Shown: positions 1 through 8,819, counted from the stretch's first letter. The stretch is DNA of 64,000 nucleotides from Pseudomonas lini (GCF_030812475.1 NZ_JAUSSR010000016.1:83363-147362); one strand, 5' to 3'. Translations and numbers: made by a program. Notes: generated by a model not told the origin, from the letters alone.

Positions 1-2
1 GC

Positions 3-1175
3 CCGAGCACTGAAGATACGCCGGCATTGATCGAACCCGCCGCCTTCAGCGACGGCATTGTCATCGTCCAGGTCAATCAGTTGGTGGACGATGTCAGTGA
101 ACTGCCGCGGGTCGACATTCCGGCATCCTGGGTCGACTTCGTGGTGGTGGCCGACAAGCCGTTCTACATCGAGCCGCTGTTCACCCGTGATCCACGGCAC
201 ATCAAGCCCGTTCACGTGCTGATGGCGATGATGGCGATCCGCGGGATCTACGAAAAGCACAGCGTCCAGTCCCTCAACCACGGCATCGGTTTCAACACCG
301 CCGCCATCGAGCTGATCCTGCCGACCTACGGTGAATCCCTCGGCCTGAAGGGCAAGATCTGCCGCAACTGGACCCTCAATCCTCACCCGACCCTGATCCC
401 GGCCATTGAAAGCGGTTGGGTCGAAAGCGTGCATTGCTTCGGCACCGAACTGGGCATGGAAAACTACATCGCCGCCAGGCCTGACGTGTTCTTTACCGGA
501 CGCGATGGCTCACTGCGTTCCAACCGGATGTTCTGCCAACTGGCGGGGCAATACGCGGTGGACCTGTTCATCGGCGCGACCCTGCAAGTCGACGGCGACG
601 GGCATTCCTCCACCGTGACCCGCGGCCGCCTGGCCGGTTTCGGCGGTGCGCCGAACATGGGCCACGACCCGCGCGGTCGTCGCCACGGCACGCCGGCCTG
701 GCTCGACATGCGCCACGACGACGCGCCCGAAGCGTTGCTCGAACGCGGCAAAAAGCTGGTGGTGCAAATGGTCGAGACCTTCCAGGAGGGTGGCAAACCG
801 ACCTTTGTCGAGACCCTCGACGCCGTCGAGGTGGCGAAGAAAAGCGGTATGCCGCTGGCGCCGATCATGATTTACGGCGACGACGTCACGCACCTGCTGA
901 CCGAAGAAGGCATCGCCTATCTGTACAAGGCTCGGTCCCTCGAAGAGCGCCAGGCGATGATCGCCGCCGTCGCCGGGGTCACGGTGATTGGTCTGCGACA
1001 TAACCCGAAAGACACCGCGCGCATGCGCCGCGAAGGCCTGATCGCCTTGCCCGAAGACCTTGGCATCCGCCGCACCGACGCCACCCGCGAATTGCTCGCC
1101 GCCAAAAGCGTGGCCGATCTGGTCGAGTGGTCCGGTGGCCTGTACAACCCGCCCGCCAAATTCAGGAGCTGGTAA
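3..1175 (+). CDS. mdcA: Malonate decarboxylase alpha subunit (5'-truncated by window edge)
   Basis: MdcA is the acetyl-S-ACP:malonate ACP transferase of malonate decarboxylase: it swaps the acetyl group on the carrier protein for malonate. About 390 C-terminal residues are visible; the family is about 550 residues, so the start lies upstream of the window. The frame is open from base 3. The assignment rests on the CoA-transferase-like sequence (the GFGGAPNMGHDPRGRRHGTP stretch) and above all on the mdcB-C-D-E-G-H-L-M series that follows. Its TAA overlaps the ATG of mdcB (TAATG), a sign of translational coupling. Confidence 0.93.
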   Translation, partial: PSTEDTPALIEPAAFSDGIVIVQVNQLVDDVSELPRVDIPASWVDFVVVADKPFYIEPLFTRDPRHIKPVHVLMAMMAIRGIYEKHSVQSLNHGIGFNTAAIELILPTYGESLGLKGKICRNWTLNPHPTLIPAIESGWVESVHCFGTELGMENYIAARPDVFFTGRDGSLRSNRMFCQLAGQYAVDLFIGATLQVDGDGHSSTVTRGRLAGFGGAPNMGHDPRGRRHGTPAWLDMRHDDAPEALLERGKKLVVQMVETFQEGGKPTFVETLDAVEVAKKSGMPLAPIMIYGDDVTHLLTEEGIAYLYKARSLEERQAMIAAVAGVTVIGLRHNPKDTARMRREGLIALPEDLGIRRTDATRELLAAKSVADLVEWSGGLYNPPAKFRSW

Positions 1176-2050
1176 TGCACGCATTCAACCTGCAACCCAA
1201 ACCTTTATCACTGGCCGAGCACCTGGCGGACCTGGCGGTTGACGCGCTGATCGACGAAGCCGACTTGTCACCGAAACCGGCGCTGGTCGACCGTCGCGGC
1301 AATGGCGCTCATACCGATTTGCACCTGGGACTGATGCACGCTTCGGCACTGTCGCTGTGGCCGGCGTTCAAGGAAATGGCGCAAGCGGCCAGCGAGTTTG
1401 GCGGGGTCGGTTTGCCGCTGCGCGAAGCCATCGGGCGGATCGGTCGGGAAGGGGAGCAAGCGATGCTCGCCACCACCAGCGGCGTCAATACCCATCGCGG
1501 GGCAATCTGGGCGTTGGGCTTGTTGGTAACCGCCGCCGCGCTGGACCCCGAATTCACGGCCCCGGGCGCGATTGCTTTACGCGCCGCACGCCTGGCGTTG
1601 CTCGACGACCGTTACGCGCCGCATCCGCTCAGCCACGGCGCGCAAGTCGCTCAACGCTACGGCGCGCGCGGAGCCCGTGAAGAAGCGCAGCTGGGTTTCC
1701 CGGCGGTGATTCAACGGGCGCTGCCGCAACTCAAACACAGCCGTGCTGCCGGCCATGGCGAGCAGAACGCCCGCCTCGATGCCTTGCTGGCGATCATGAC
1801 CCGACTGGCCGATACCTGCGTGCTGTACCGCGCCGGCGAAACGGGCTTGCACACCATGCAAAGCGGCGCTCAAGCAGTGCTCGACGCGGGGGGTAGCGCC
1901 AGCCTCGCGGGGCGTCGCCGCTTGCATCGACTGGACGAACAATTAATCGCGTTGAACGCCTCGCCCGGCGGCGCTGCCGACTTGCTCGCAGCCTGTCTGT
2001 TCCTCGACCGTATCGAGTCTGGCGACAGCATCATCCAGGGAGCTTTCTGA
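1175..2050 (+). CDS. mdcB: Triphosphoribosyl-dephospho-CoA synthase MdcB
   Basis: This enzyme makes the precursor of the MdcC prosthetic group, 2'-(5''-triphosphoribosyl)-3'-dephospho-CoA, from ATP and dephospho-CoA. The protein has 291 residues, normal for the CitG/MdcB family. Family-like stretches are SPKPALVDRRGNGAHTDLHL (about 32-51) and TSGVNTHRGAIWALG (about 101-115). The ATG at 1175 overlaps the mdcA stop, and AGGAG lies just upstream at 1164-1168. Its stop overlaps the mdcC ATG (TGATG). Lying inside the mdc series makes MdcB much more likely than CitG. Confidence 0.94.
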   Translation: MHAFNLQPKPLSLAEHLADLAVDALIDEADLSPKPALVDRRGNGAHTDLHLGLMHASALSLWPAFKEMAQAASEFGGVGLPLREAIGRIGREGEQAMLATTSGVNTHRGAIWALGLLVTAAALDPEFTAPGAIALRAARLALLDDRYAPHPLSHGAQVAQRYGARGAREEAQLGFPAVIQRALPQLKHSRAAGHGEQNARLDALLAIMTRLADTCVLYRAGETGLHTMQSGAQAVLDAGGSASLAGRRRLHRLDEQLIALNASPGGAADLLAACLFLDRIESGDSIIQGAF

Positions 2051-2349
2051 TGGAAACCTTATCCTTTGAATTCCCCGCCGGGCAGCCGCCACGGGGGCGA
2101 ACGCTGGTGGGCTGTGTCGGCTCGGGCGATCTGGAAGTGCTGATCGAACCGGGTCAGGCCGGCACGCTGACGATCAAGGTGCAGACCTCGGTCAATGGCG
2201 CCGAACAGCGCTGGCAGCATCTGTTCGCACGGATGTTCGACGGCCAGAACCCGCCGGCGATGGCGATCGATATCCACGATTTCGGCGCGACCCCTGGCGT
2301 GGTGCGCCTGCGTCTGGAGCAAGGTTTCGAGGAGATCGGCCATGACTGA
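2050..2349 (+). CDS. mdcC: Malonate decarboxylase acyl carrier protein (delta subunit)
   Basis: This 99-residue acyl carrier protein holds the acetyl or malonyl thioester during decarboxylation. The modified serine of the family is present as Ser25 in VGSGDLEVL (residues 23-31); in characterised MdcC proteins Ser25 carries the phosphoribosyl-dephospho-CoA arm. It shows no similarity to ordinary ACPs with a DSL motif, as expected. It overlaps mdcB at its start and the mdcD ATG at its end, so the subunits are translationally linked. Confidence 0.95.
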   Translation: METLSFEFPAGQPPRGRTLVGCVGSGDLEVLIEPGQAGTLTIKVQTSVNGAEQRWQHLFARMFDGQNPPAMAIDIHDFGATPGVVRLRLEQGFEEIGHD

Positions 2350-3193
2350 CAGCGCAGCCCATCTTGATAAGCATAGCTTCGTCGAACTCGGTGCCCGGCA
2401 ACGGGCAAAAGCCTTGCTCGACGCCGGCAGCTTCCGTGAACTGCTCGACCCGTTCCAGCGCGTCATGTCGCCATGGCTGTCGCGCCAGGGCGTGGTGCCG
2501 CAAGCCGATGACGGCGTGGTGATCGCCAAGGGCAGCATCGCCGGTCTGCCGGTGGTGATCGCGGCCATCGAAGGTGCATTCCAGGGCGGCAGCCTCGGTG
2601 AAGTCGGCGGGGCGAAGATGGCCGGCGCACTGGAACTGGCCGCCGAAGACAACCGCAACGGCATCCCCACCCGCGCCGTGTTGCTCCTGGAAACCGGTGG
2701 CGTGCGCTTGCAGGAGGCCAACCTCGGGTTGGCGGCGATTGCCGATATACATGCCGCGATCGTCGATTTGCGCCAGTACCAACCGGTGGTCGGCGTCGTG
2801 GCCGGCAGTGTCGGTTGCTTCGGCGGTATGTCGATTGCCGCCGGGTTGTGCAGTTATTTGCTGGTGACCCGGGAAGCCAGGCTCGGCCTGAACGGTCCGC
2901 AAGTGATCGAACAGGAAGCGGGGCTTGAGGAGTACGACTCCCGTGACCGGCCCTTCATCTGGAGCCTGACCGGTGGCGAGCAGCGTTTTGCCAGTGGCCT
3001 GGCGGATAGTTTTGTCGCCGACGATGTGGCGCAGATTCAGCAGCAAGTCAGCCAGTTCCTGCAAAAGGGCCTGCCTGAGCACCAACGCAGCCGTCAGGCC
3101 GAGCTGTTCCTGCAACGGCTGGCCCGCCTGGATGCCGAGCCGCAAATCGAGCCGGCGACGGTTCGCGATCTGTATCGAGGAGAGCGCTCATGA
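2342..3193 (+). CDS. mdcD: Malonate decarboxylase beta subunit
   Basis: MdcD (283 residues) pairs with MdcE to decarboxylate malonyl-S-ACP to acetyl-S-ACP and CO2. The sequence has the carboxyltransferase/crotonase-like look, with a glycine-rich ETGGVRLQEANLG at 117-129 and GSVGCFGGMSIAAG further on. The start at 2342 was chosen because ATGACTGACAGC lies 8 nt inside the mdcC stop with GAGGAGAT upstream; an ATG at 2195 in the same frame lies deep within mdcC and is not needed. It overlaps mdcE by 4 nt (ATGA). Confidence 0.94.
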   Translation: MTDSAAHLDKHSFVELGARQRAKALLDAGSFRELLDPFQRVMSPWLSRQGVVPQADDGVVIAKGSIAGLPVVIAAIEGAFQGGSLGEVGGAKMAGALELAAEDNRNGIPTRAVLLLETGGVRLQEANLGLAAIADIHAAIVDLRQYQPVVGVVAGSVGCFGGMSIAAGLCSYLLVTREARLGLNGPQVIEQEAGLEEYDSRDRPFIWSLTGGEQRFASGLADSFVADDVAQIQQQVSQFLQKGLPEHQRSRQAELFLQRLARLDAEPQIEPATVRDLYRGERS

Positions 3194-3993
3194 GTTCGTA
3201 TTCCCTGAGAGGTTTGCACTGGTTCGATGCCTTGAGCGCAGCGGCGAAGCCAGTGACGGGTTTGCCGGCTTCGTTGAAAGTGGCCGACGGGGCATTGGGC
3301 GACCAGCCCGTTCGTTTTATCTCGGTGGTGGGCGACCCCGACAACCGCTTCGTCCGCGCTCGCAACGGCGAGGTCGGCTTGCTGGAAGGTTGGGGCCTGG
3401 CCAAGGCTGTGGATGAAGTCATCGCCGCCGATCGGGATCAACCGCAAAAACGCGCCTTGATCGCCATCGTCGATGTGCCCAGTCAGGCTTACGGTCGACG
3501 GGAAGAGGCGCTGGGCATTCATCAGGCCCTGGCCGCTGCGGCGGACAGTTATGCCCGTGCACGCCTGGCCGGCCACGCCGTGATCGGTTTGCTGGTGGGC
3601 AAGGCCATGTCCGGGGCGTTTCTGGCTCATGGTTACCAGGCCAATCGGCTGATCGCCCTGCGTGATCCGGGAGTGATGGTGCATGCCATGGGCAAGGCGT
3701 CGGCGGCGCGGGTGACCTTGCGCAGTGTCGAAGAGCTCGAAGCCTTGGCCGCCAGCGTGCCGCCGATGGCCTATGACATCGACAGCTATGCCAGCCTGGG
3801 CTTGTTGTGGGAGACCCTGTCGGTGGAGCAGATCGAGCAGCCGACGACGGCGGATGTGGCGCGGGTGAATGAGTGTCTGGTTCAGGCGATTGGCGATGTC
3901 GCTGCCACCGGTTGCGATCTGAGTGGCCGCCTGGGCGCGAGCAACCGCGCGGCATCGAGCAGGGTTCGCCAGCTGTTGAGGGTGCAGTGGTGA
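3190..3993 (+). CDS. mdcE: Malonate decarboxylase gamma subunit
   Basis: MdcE (267 residues) is the partner of MdcD in the decarboxylase core and has the same carboxyltransferase-like fold. Visible stretches include FISVVGDPDNRFVRARNGEVGLLEGW near residue 43 and GHAVIGLLVGKAMSGAFLAHG near 128. The start overlaps the mdcD stop (ATGA at 3190), with GAGGAG just ahead. Its TGA overlaps the GTG start of mdcG. Gene order and lengths match Pseudomonas malonate operons. Confidence 0.93.
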   Translation: MSSYSLRGLHWFDALSAAAKPVTGLPASLKVADGALGDQPVRFISVVGDPDNRFVRARNGEVGLLEGWGLAKAVDEVIAADRDQPQKRALIAIVDVPSQAYGRREEALGIHQALAAAADSYARARLAGHAVIGLLVGKAMSGAFLAHGYQANRLIALRDPGVMVHAMGKASAARVTLRSVEELEALAASVPPMAYDIDSYASLGLLWETLSVEQIEQPTTADVARVNECLVQAIGDVAATGCDLSGRLGASNRAASSRVRQLLRVQW

Positions 3994-4607
3994 GCACGTT
4001 TCTGGCTCACGACCTGCTCTGGGGGATGACCCCGCAGCAGCTGCCGGTGGATGCACCTTCGTGGGTGATCGACTCGATCAGCGTGGGTCAGCCGGTAGTG
4101 GTTCGGCGCGCGTTGAGCGCAACGGGCCGAATCGCGATCGGAGTGCGTGGGCGGTTGCGCGAGCAGCGGTATGCAACGTCGATGGCGGTCGAGATGATCG
4201 AGCGTCGGGTGCAGCCTGAAGCGCTCTGTCATCTCTCGATTGATCGGGATTTACCCGCAGTGCGTGCCCTCGATCAACTGCGTCCGCTGCTCGATGGCTG
4301 TGACTGGGTGTGGGGTGTCAGTGGCAGCGCCGGGTTTGAACTGGCCAGCGGTTTTGCGGCGCTCCATGAGCGCAGCGATCTCGATTTGATTCTGCGTACT
4401 CCGCAACCGTTGAACCGACTCCAGGCGCAAGAGTTGGTAACGCTCCTGGGCGTTGCCGAATGCCGTGTCGACATGCAATTGCAGACACCTTATGGCGCCG
4501 TGGCTCTGCGCGAATGGGCCGGCTCGTCGCATCGGGTGCTGCTCAAGAACGCTCAGGTCGCCTGTCTTGTCACCGATCCCTGGCAGCCGCAGGAGCAAGC
4601 AGCGTGA
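3990..4607 (+). CDS. mdcG: Malonate decarboxylase holo-ACP synthase (phosphoribosyl-dephospho-CoA transferase)
   Basis: MdcG attaches the CoA-derived prosthetic group made by MdcB to Ser25 of MdcC. The 205-residue protein shows a nucleotidyltransferase signature: GSAGFELASG (112-121) followed by SDLDLIL (129-135), where the two aspartates probably bind metal. The start is taken as GTG at 3990, which overlaps the mdcE stop (GTGA). An upstream ATG at 3873 would add about 39 residues that overlap mdcE. The next gene again begins with an overlapping GTGA. Confidence 0.92.
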   Translation: MSTFLAHDLLWGMTPQQLPVDAPSWVIDSISVGQPVVVRRALSATGRIAIGVRGRLREQRYATSMAVEMIERRVQPEALCHLSIDRDLPAVRALDQLRPLLDGCDWVWGVSGSAGFELASGFAALHERSDLDLILRTPQPLNRLQAQELVTLLGVAECRVDMQLQTPYGAVALREWAGSSHRVLLKNAQVACLVTDPWQPQEQAA

Positions 4608-5515
4608 GCAGTTTGCTGGTGTTCCCCGGCCAGGGCGCGCAGCAACCGGGCATGCTTCATCGTTTGCCTCGGGAAACGCTGATCGAGGCGAGCGAGGTGC
4701 TGGGTGAAGATGTTTTGTTGCTGGATTCTGCCGAGGCGTTGCAGTCGACGAGGGCGGTTCAGTTATGCCTGCTGATCGCTGGAGTGGCTGCTTCACGTCA
4801 GTTGTCATTGAAGGCGGATTACGTGGCAGGTCTGTCCATCGGTGCTTATCCGGCAGCGGTGGTTGCCGGTGCCTTGAGCTTCAGCGATGCGCTGCATCTG
4901 GTCAGCCTGCGCGGTGAGCTGATGCAGCAGGCTTATCCTCAGGGCTACGGCATGACCGCGATCATCGGTCTGGAGCTGGCGACGGTGGAAAGCTTGCTGG
5001 CGCAGGTTCACAGCCTCGACACGCCGGTTTACCTGGCCAACATCAACGCCGATAACCAAGTCGTCATCGCCGGCAGTGACAGTGCGATGAAAGCGGTTGC
5101 CGAGTTGGCGAAAGGTCGTGGTGCCGGTCTGGCCAAGCGTCTGGCGGTCAGTGTGCCGTCTCACTGCCCGCTGTTGGAAACCCCGGCAAAAATCCTGGCC
5201 GAAGCCTTCGCCAAGGTGCAATTGAAAAGGCCGACCCTGGGTTACCTGAGCGGCACTCGCGCCCGCCCCGTTATCACCCCGCAAGCCTTGCGCGACGACC
5301 TGGCCTTCAACATGTGCCGCGTGGTGGATTGGCGCGGCACGGTACAAAGCGCCTACGAGCGCGGTGTACGGCTACAGATCGAACTGCCGCCCGGCGCAGT
5401 GCTGACCGGGCTGGCGCGCCGGGTGTTCGAGCAGGGCACCGTGATTGCCTTCGACGGTGCGCGGCTCGATACCTTGCAGGCGTTGTTGCGCGAGGAGGGT
5501 CATCGCCAACCCTAG
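4604..5515 (+). CDS. mdcH: Malonate decarboxylase epsilon subunit (malonyl-CoA:ACP transacylase)
   Basis: MdcH primes the carrier protein by moving malonyl from malonyl-CoA to MdcC. The protein (303 residues) is FabD-like: it opens with LLVFPGQGAQQPGM, has the nucleophile elbow GLSIG with Ser78, and a later VSVPSHCPLL stretch that supplies the catalytic histidine. The start is GTG at 4604, overlapping the mdcG stop; an in-frame ATG at 4460 lies inside mdcG. A 64-nt gap follows before mdcL, the first real break in the operon. Confidence 0.93.
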   Translation: MSSLLVFPGQGAQQPGMLHRLPRETLIEASEVLGEDVLLLDSAEALQSTRAVQLCLLIAGVAASRQLSLKADYVAGLSIGAYPAAVVAGALSFSDALHLVSLRGELMQQAYPQGYGMTAIIGLELATVESLLAQVHSLDTPVYLANINADNQVVIAGSDSAMKAVAELAKGRGAGLAKRLAVSVPSHCPLLETPAKILAEAFAKVQLKRPTLGYLSGTRARPVITPQALRDDLAFNMCRVVDWRGTVQSAYERGVRLQIELPPGAVLTGLARRVFEQGTVIAFDGARLDTLQALLREEGHRQP

Positions 5516-5534
5516 ACCACCACTCAGACCTTCG

Positions 5535-5550
5535 AACAACAAAAACAACA
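5535..5550 (+). promoter_or_regulatory. Candidate Hfq/Crc catabolite-repression (CA) motif before mdcL
   Basis: The A-rich run AACAACAAAAACAACA fits the AAnAAnAA pattern bound by Hfq with Crc in Pseudomonas. It lies 30 nt upstream of the mdcL start, in the only sizeable gap inside the mdc operon. This placement would let carbon catabolite repression act on translation of the transporter genes. Function is inferred from the motif alone. Confidence 0.5.
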
Positions 5551-5579
5551 TTCGACGATGCACTTTGAGGACGACAACA

Positions 5580-5996
5580 ATGATTATTTACGGTGTAGCG
5601 CTGTTGGCGATCTGTACGCTGGCAGGGGTGATCATGGGTGACATGCTCGGCGTGTTGCTGGGGGTGAAGTCCAACGTCGGTGGCGTCGGGATTGCGATGA
5701 TCCTGCTGATCTGCGCGCGGTTGTGGATGCATAAACGTGGTGGCATGACCAGGGATTGCGAGCTGGGCGTCGGTTTCTGGGGCGCCATGTACATTCCGGT
5801 GGTGGTCGCGATGGCCGCGCAACAGAACGTCGTCACCGCTCTGCACGGCGGCCCGGTGGCCGTGCTGGCTGCGATCGGCTCCGTGGTGGTCTGTGGCTGC
5901 ACCATTGCCCTGATCAGCCGTACTCATAAAGGCGAACCCTTGCCCGATGAGCCGGCAGAAGTAACGCCGGTTGGCGCACCCGCAGGAGGCCGCTGA
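5580..5996 (+). CDS. mdcL: Malonate transporter subunit MdcL
   Basis: MdcL (138 residues) is the small subunit of the MdcLM malonate importer. The protein is very hydrophobic, with about four membrane segments, for example MIIYGVALLAICTLAGVIMG at the start and AVLAAIGSVVVCGCTIALIS near 105. The start ATG at 5580 follows TGAGGA at 5566-5571; the same frame extends upstream to 5445 but runs back into mdcH. The stop lies 1 nt before the mdcM ATG, so L and M are co-translated. Confidence 0.9.
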   Translation: MIIYGVALLAICTLAGVIMGDMLGVLLGVKSNVGGVGIAMILLICARLWMHKRGGMTRDCELGVGFWGAMYIPVVVAMAAQQNVVTALHGGPVAVLAAIGSVVVCGCTIALISRTHKGEPLPDEPAEVTPVGAPAGGR

Positions 5997-5997
5997 T

Positions 5998-6762
5998 ATG
6001 TGGGATCTCATCGAAAAAGGTCTGGAACATAACGGTCTGGTGACAGCGTTCGCCTTTGTTGGCGTGATCATGTGGGTGTCGGTGATCTTGTCCAAACGCC
6101 TGACGTTCGGACGCATCCATGGTTCGGCGATTGCCATCGTCATCGGCCTGGTGCTGGCCTGGGTCGGCGGCACCATGACAGGCGGGCAAAAGGGCCTGGC
6201 GGATCTGACGCTGTTTTCCGGTATCGGCTTGATGGGCGGTGCGATGCTGCGGGACTTTGCGATCGTGGCCACGGCTTTTGAAGTGCAGGCCACCGAAGCG
6301 AAAAAAGCCGGGTTGATCGGTGTCATTGCCCTGTTGCTCGGCACGATTTTGCCGTTCGTCGTCGGGGCGAGCATTGCCTGGGCGTTCGGTTATCGCGATG
6401 CGGTCAGCATGACCACCATCGGCGCTGGCGCGGTGACCTACATCGTCGGGCCGGTGACCGGAGCGGCGATTGGTGCCAGCTCGGATGTGATGGCGCTGTC
6501 GATTGCCACCGGTTTGATCAAGGCGATCCTGGTGATGGTCGGCACACCGATGGCGGCGCGCTGGATGGGCCTGGATAACCCGCGTTCGGCGATGGTGTTC
6601 GGCGGGTTGGCGGGCACTGTGAGTGGCGTGACAGCCGGGCTGGCGGCGACGGATCGGCGGTTGGTGCCTTATGGCGCGTTGACCGCGACTTTCCATACCG
6701 GGCTTGGGTGTTTGCTTGGGCCTTCGTTGTTGTACTTCATCGTTCGCGGGATTGTGGGGTAA
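5998..6762 (+). CDS. mdcM: Malonate transporter subunit MdcM
   Basis: MdcM (254 residues) is the large membrane subunit of the malonate uptake system. It has about seven to eight hydrophobic segments and small glycine-rich motifs such as GAMLRDFAIVATAFE and GPVTGAAIGASSDVMALSIATG. The ATG at 5998 has AGGAGG at 5984-5989. It is the last gene of the operon; the convergent mdcR ends at 6874, and a REPIN at 6791-6861 fills the space between, where transcripts from both sides would end. Confidence 0.91.
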   Translation: MWDLIEKGLEHNGLVTAFAFVGVIMWVSVILSKRLTFGRIHGSAIAIVIGLVLAWVGGTMTGGQKGLADLTLFSGIGLMGGAMLRDFAIVATAFEVQATEAKKAGLIGVIALLLGTILPFVVGASIAWAFGYRDAVSMTTIGAGAVTYIVGPVTGAAIGASSDVMALSIATGLIKAILVMVGTPMAARWMGLDNPRSAMVFGGLAGTVSGVTAGLAATDRRLVPYGALTATFHTGLGCLLGPSLLYFIVRGIVG

Positions 6763-6790
6763 ACCGCGGGGTGTTTGCTGACTGTTCCGA

Positions 6791-6861
6791 CGCCTTCGCC
6801 GGCAAGCCGGCTCCTACAGGGGAATGCGTACTCCTGTAGGAGCCGGCTTGCCGGCGAAGGC
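6791..6861. repeat. REPIN (paired inverted REP) between mdcM and mdcR
   Basis: Two REP palindromes of the GTAGGAGCCGGCTTGCCGGC type face each other with a short loop, forming one long hairpin at the convergent end of mdcM and mdcR. Confidence 0.9.
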
Positions 6862-6873
6862 CGCGACGCGGTT

Positions 6874-7788
6874 TCAGATTTGGCGATTGGCATACATCCG
6901 ACACTCCGCCAGCAACGCCAGCAGATTCGGATCCCTCTCCTTGGCCTTCAGAAACACCACCCCGATGTGCTGCTGCAACCGATACTTCTCCTGCAGCGGA
7001 ATCAGCTTCACCCGGTTCTCGTATACCGCCGCGATCCGCCCCGGCAACAACGCATAACCCACCCCCGAACTGACCATGCTCAGCAAGGTGAAGATGTCAT
7101 TGACCTGCATCGCCACCTTGGGCTCGAACCCCGCCTGCTGGAAGACCCGTTTGCCGTCCTGATGCGTGGCAAAGCCCTGGGTCAGGGTAATGAACGTCTC
7201 GTCGCGCACTTCGGCCAGATCCACTTCGGTCCGTTGGGCGAACTTCGAATCGGCCGGTGTGGCAAGAAAGATGTCGTCGGAAAACAGTGGGATCTGTTCG
7301 CAATCCGGGTCGTTGATGCTCTCGTCCAGGGACACCAGGATCGCGTCGACCTCCATGTTCTTGAGTTTGTACAACAGGTCGAAGTTAGAGCCGAGGATCA
7401 GATCGATGTTGAGTTCGCTGCGACGAATCTTCAGCCCCATGATCAGCTGCGGCACGGTTTTCACCGTCAGTGAATACAGTGAGCCGAGCTTGAAGCGTTC
7501 AGCGGAAAACCCGGCCGCCTCACGGGTCAGGCGCACGCTTTCGAGCACGTCCTGGATCAGCTTCTGCGCCCGTTCTTCCAGCACATAAGCACTTTCCAGC
7601 GGCGTCAGGTTACGGCCTTCGTGCTTGAACAGCGGGCAGCGCAGGGCGCTTTCCAGGGAGTGGATCGCCCGGTGCACGCTGACGTTGCTGGTCTGCAATT
7701 CGGCCGCGGCCCGGGCCAGATTGCCGGTGCGCATGAAGGCCAGGAACACTTCGAGTTTTTTCAGGGTCAACTCTTCGTCAATCAGCAT
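6874..7788 (-). CDS. mdcR: LysR-family regulator of malonate genes
   Basis: This 304-residue LysR-type regulator lies convergent to the mdc operon, the usual place for MdcR in pseudomonads, where it activates mdc expression in response to malonate. The N-terminal winged helix is seen in LTLKKLEVFLAFMRTGNLARAAAELQTSNVSVHRAIHSLE (about 7-46), followed by the effector-binding domain. The start is taken as the ATG giving MLIDEELTLKK; an upstream ATG at 7827 would add 13 residues with no support. No MdcR operator can be seen because the mdcA promoter is outside the window. Confidence 0.88.
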   Translation of the reverse strand: MLIDEELTLKKLEVFLAFMRTGNLARAAAELQTSNVSVHRAIHSLESALRCPLFKHEGRNLTPLESAYVLEERAQKLIQDVLESVRLTREAAGFSAERFKLGSLYSLTVKTVPQLIMGLKIRRSELNIDLILGSNFDLLYKLKNMEVDAILVSLDESINDPDCEQIPLFSDDIFLATPADSKFAQRTEVDLAEVRDETFITLTQGFATHQDGKRVFQQAGFEPKVAMQVNDIFTLLSMVSSGVGYALLPGRIAAVYENRVKLIPLQEKYRLQQHIGVVFLKAKERDPNLLALLAECRMYANRQI

Positions 7789-7853
7789 GTGGCGTGACTC
7801 TTGTTCGAATGGCTCGATTGTGCCCAATTCCCTAGGTTCACGCTTGCTGCCTT

Positions 7854-7958
7854 TGTAGGCGCTGGCTTGTCGGATCGCCGCACCGCAGCGAAGGCGTCCT
7901 ATCAGCCAACACCTCTGCCGGATGTGCCGCCGCCTTCGCCAGCAAGTCGGCTCCTACA
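7854..7958. repeat. REPIN with one insert-bearing REP arm
   Basis: The left REP (7854-7894) carries the 16-nt insert TCGGATCGCCGCACCG within its central stem; the right arm (to 7958) is an ordinary inverted REP. The element lies between mdcR and the HlyIII-like gene. Confidence 0.85.
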
Positions 7959-8047
7959 GGGGGCGATTGCGTGCTGAAACATTGCGCTTTTAGTCTCAAG
8001 GCCTGAGCCTTGCGCGATGTTGCAACTAATTTCGAGGTAAGCAACGC

Positions 8048-8665
8048 ATGTATCACGGGGAAAGATTGAACGCCTGGACGCATCTGGTCGGCGCGGTAGC
8101 GGCGTGCGTCGGGGTGGTATGGATGCTGGTGATCGCCGGCATGGATGGCAGCCCGTGGAAAATCGTCAGCGTGGCGATCTACGGTTTCACCTTGCTGGTG
8201 CTCTACAGCGCGTCGACCGTTTATCACAGCGTTCGCGGACGCAAGAAAGAGATCATGCAGAAGGTCGATCACTTTTCGATCTACTTGCTGATCGCCGGCA
8301 GCTACACGCCGTTCTGCCTGGTGACCCTGCGCGGGCCCTGGGGGTGGACGTTGTTCGGCATTGTCTGGGGGCTGGCGCTGATCGGCATCCTGCAAGAGAT
8401 CAAGCCGCGTTCGGAGGCGCGGATCCTGTCGATCGTGATTTACGCGGTAATGGGCTGGATCGTGCTTGTGGCGGTCAAGCCCTTGCTCGCGGCGCTGGGC
8501 GGCACCGGGTTTGCCTGGCTGGCGTCGGGTGGGGTGTTGTACACCGTGGGGATTGTCTTTTTCGCCCTGGATCACCGACTGCGGCATGCGCATGGGATCT
8601 GGCATCTGTTCGTGATCGCCGGGAGTCTGCTGCACTTTGTGGCGATAATGTTTTATGTCCTGTAG
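8048..8665 (+). CDS. Hemolysin III / PAQR-family membrane protein
   Basis: The 205-residue protein belongs to the HlyIII (PAQR) family of seven-helix integral membrane proteins; its biochemical role in bacteria is unsettled. The family signature residues are visible: GERLNAWTHLVGA at 4-16, ASTVYHSV at 58-65, VDHFSIYLLIAGSYTPF at 76-92, and a C-terminal HAHGIWHLFVIAGSLLHF in which the histidines probably bind zinc. GAGGT lies 11 nt ahead of the ATG. It stands alone between two REP clusters. Confidence 0.88.
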   Translation: MYHGERLNAWTHLVGAVAACVGVVWMLVIAGMDGSPWKIVSVAIYGFTLLVLYSASTVYHSVRGRKKEIMQKVDHFSIYLLIAGSYTPFCLVTLRGPWGWTLFGIVWGLALIGILQEIKPRSEARILSIVIYAVMGWIVLVAVKPLLAALGGTGFAWLASGGVLYTVGIVFFALDHRLRHAHGIWHLFVIAGSLLHFVAIMFYVL

Positions 8666-8774
8666 GAGCAGCCGGTCGACGCTCGATTGCTCGCGAAGGT
8701 CGTCAACGATAACGCTGGAAACCTGACACCCCACGGAGTTCTCCGGTTCTTCGCGAGCAAGCTCGCTCCCACAG
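8661..8774. repeat. REPIN with atypical left arm
   Basis: The left REP has the segment AGCCGGTCGACGCTCGATT where the usual stem half and loop would be; the right arm (8756-8774) is a normal inverted TTCGCGAGCAAGCTCGCTCC copy. It starts inside the last codons of the HlyIII-like gene. Confidence 0.75.
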
Positions 8775-8789
8775 CTACAGCGCCGGGCC

Positions 8790-8815
8790 TGTAGGAGCTG
8801 GCTTGCCAGCGAAGG
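8790..8815. repeat. Single REP downstream of rsmE
   Basis: A single TGTAGGAGCTGGCTTGCCAG copy, 4 nt from the rsmE stop codon. Confidence 0.85.
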
Positions 8816-8819
8816 CTGC

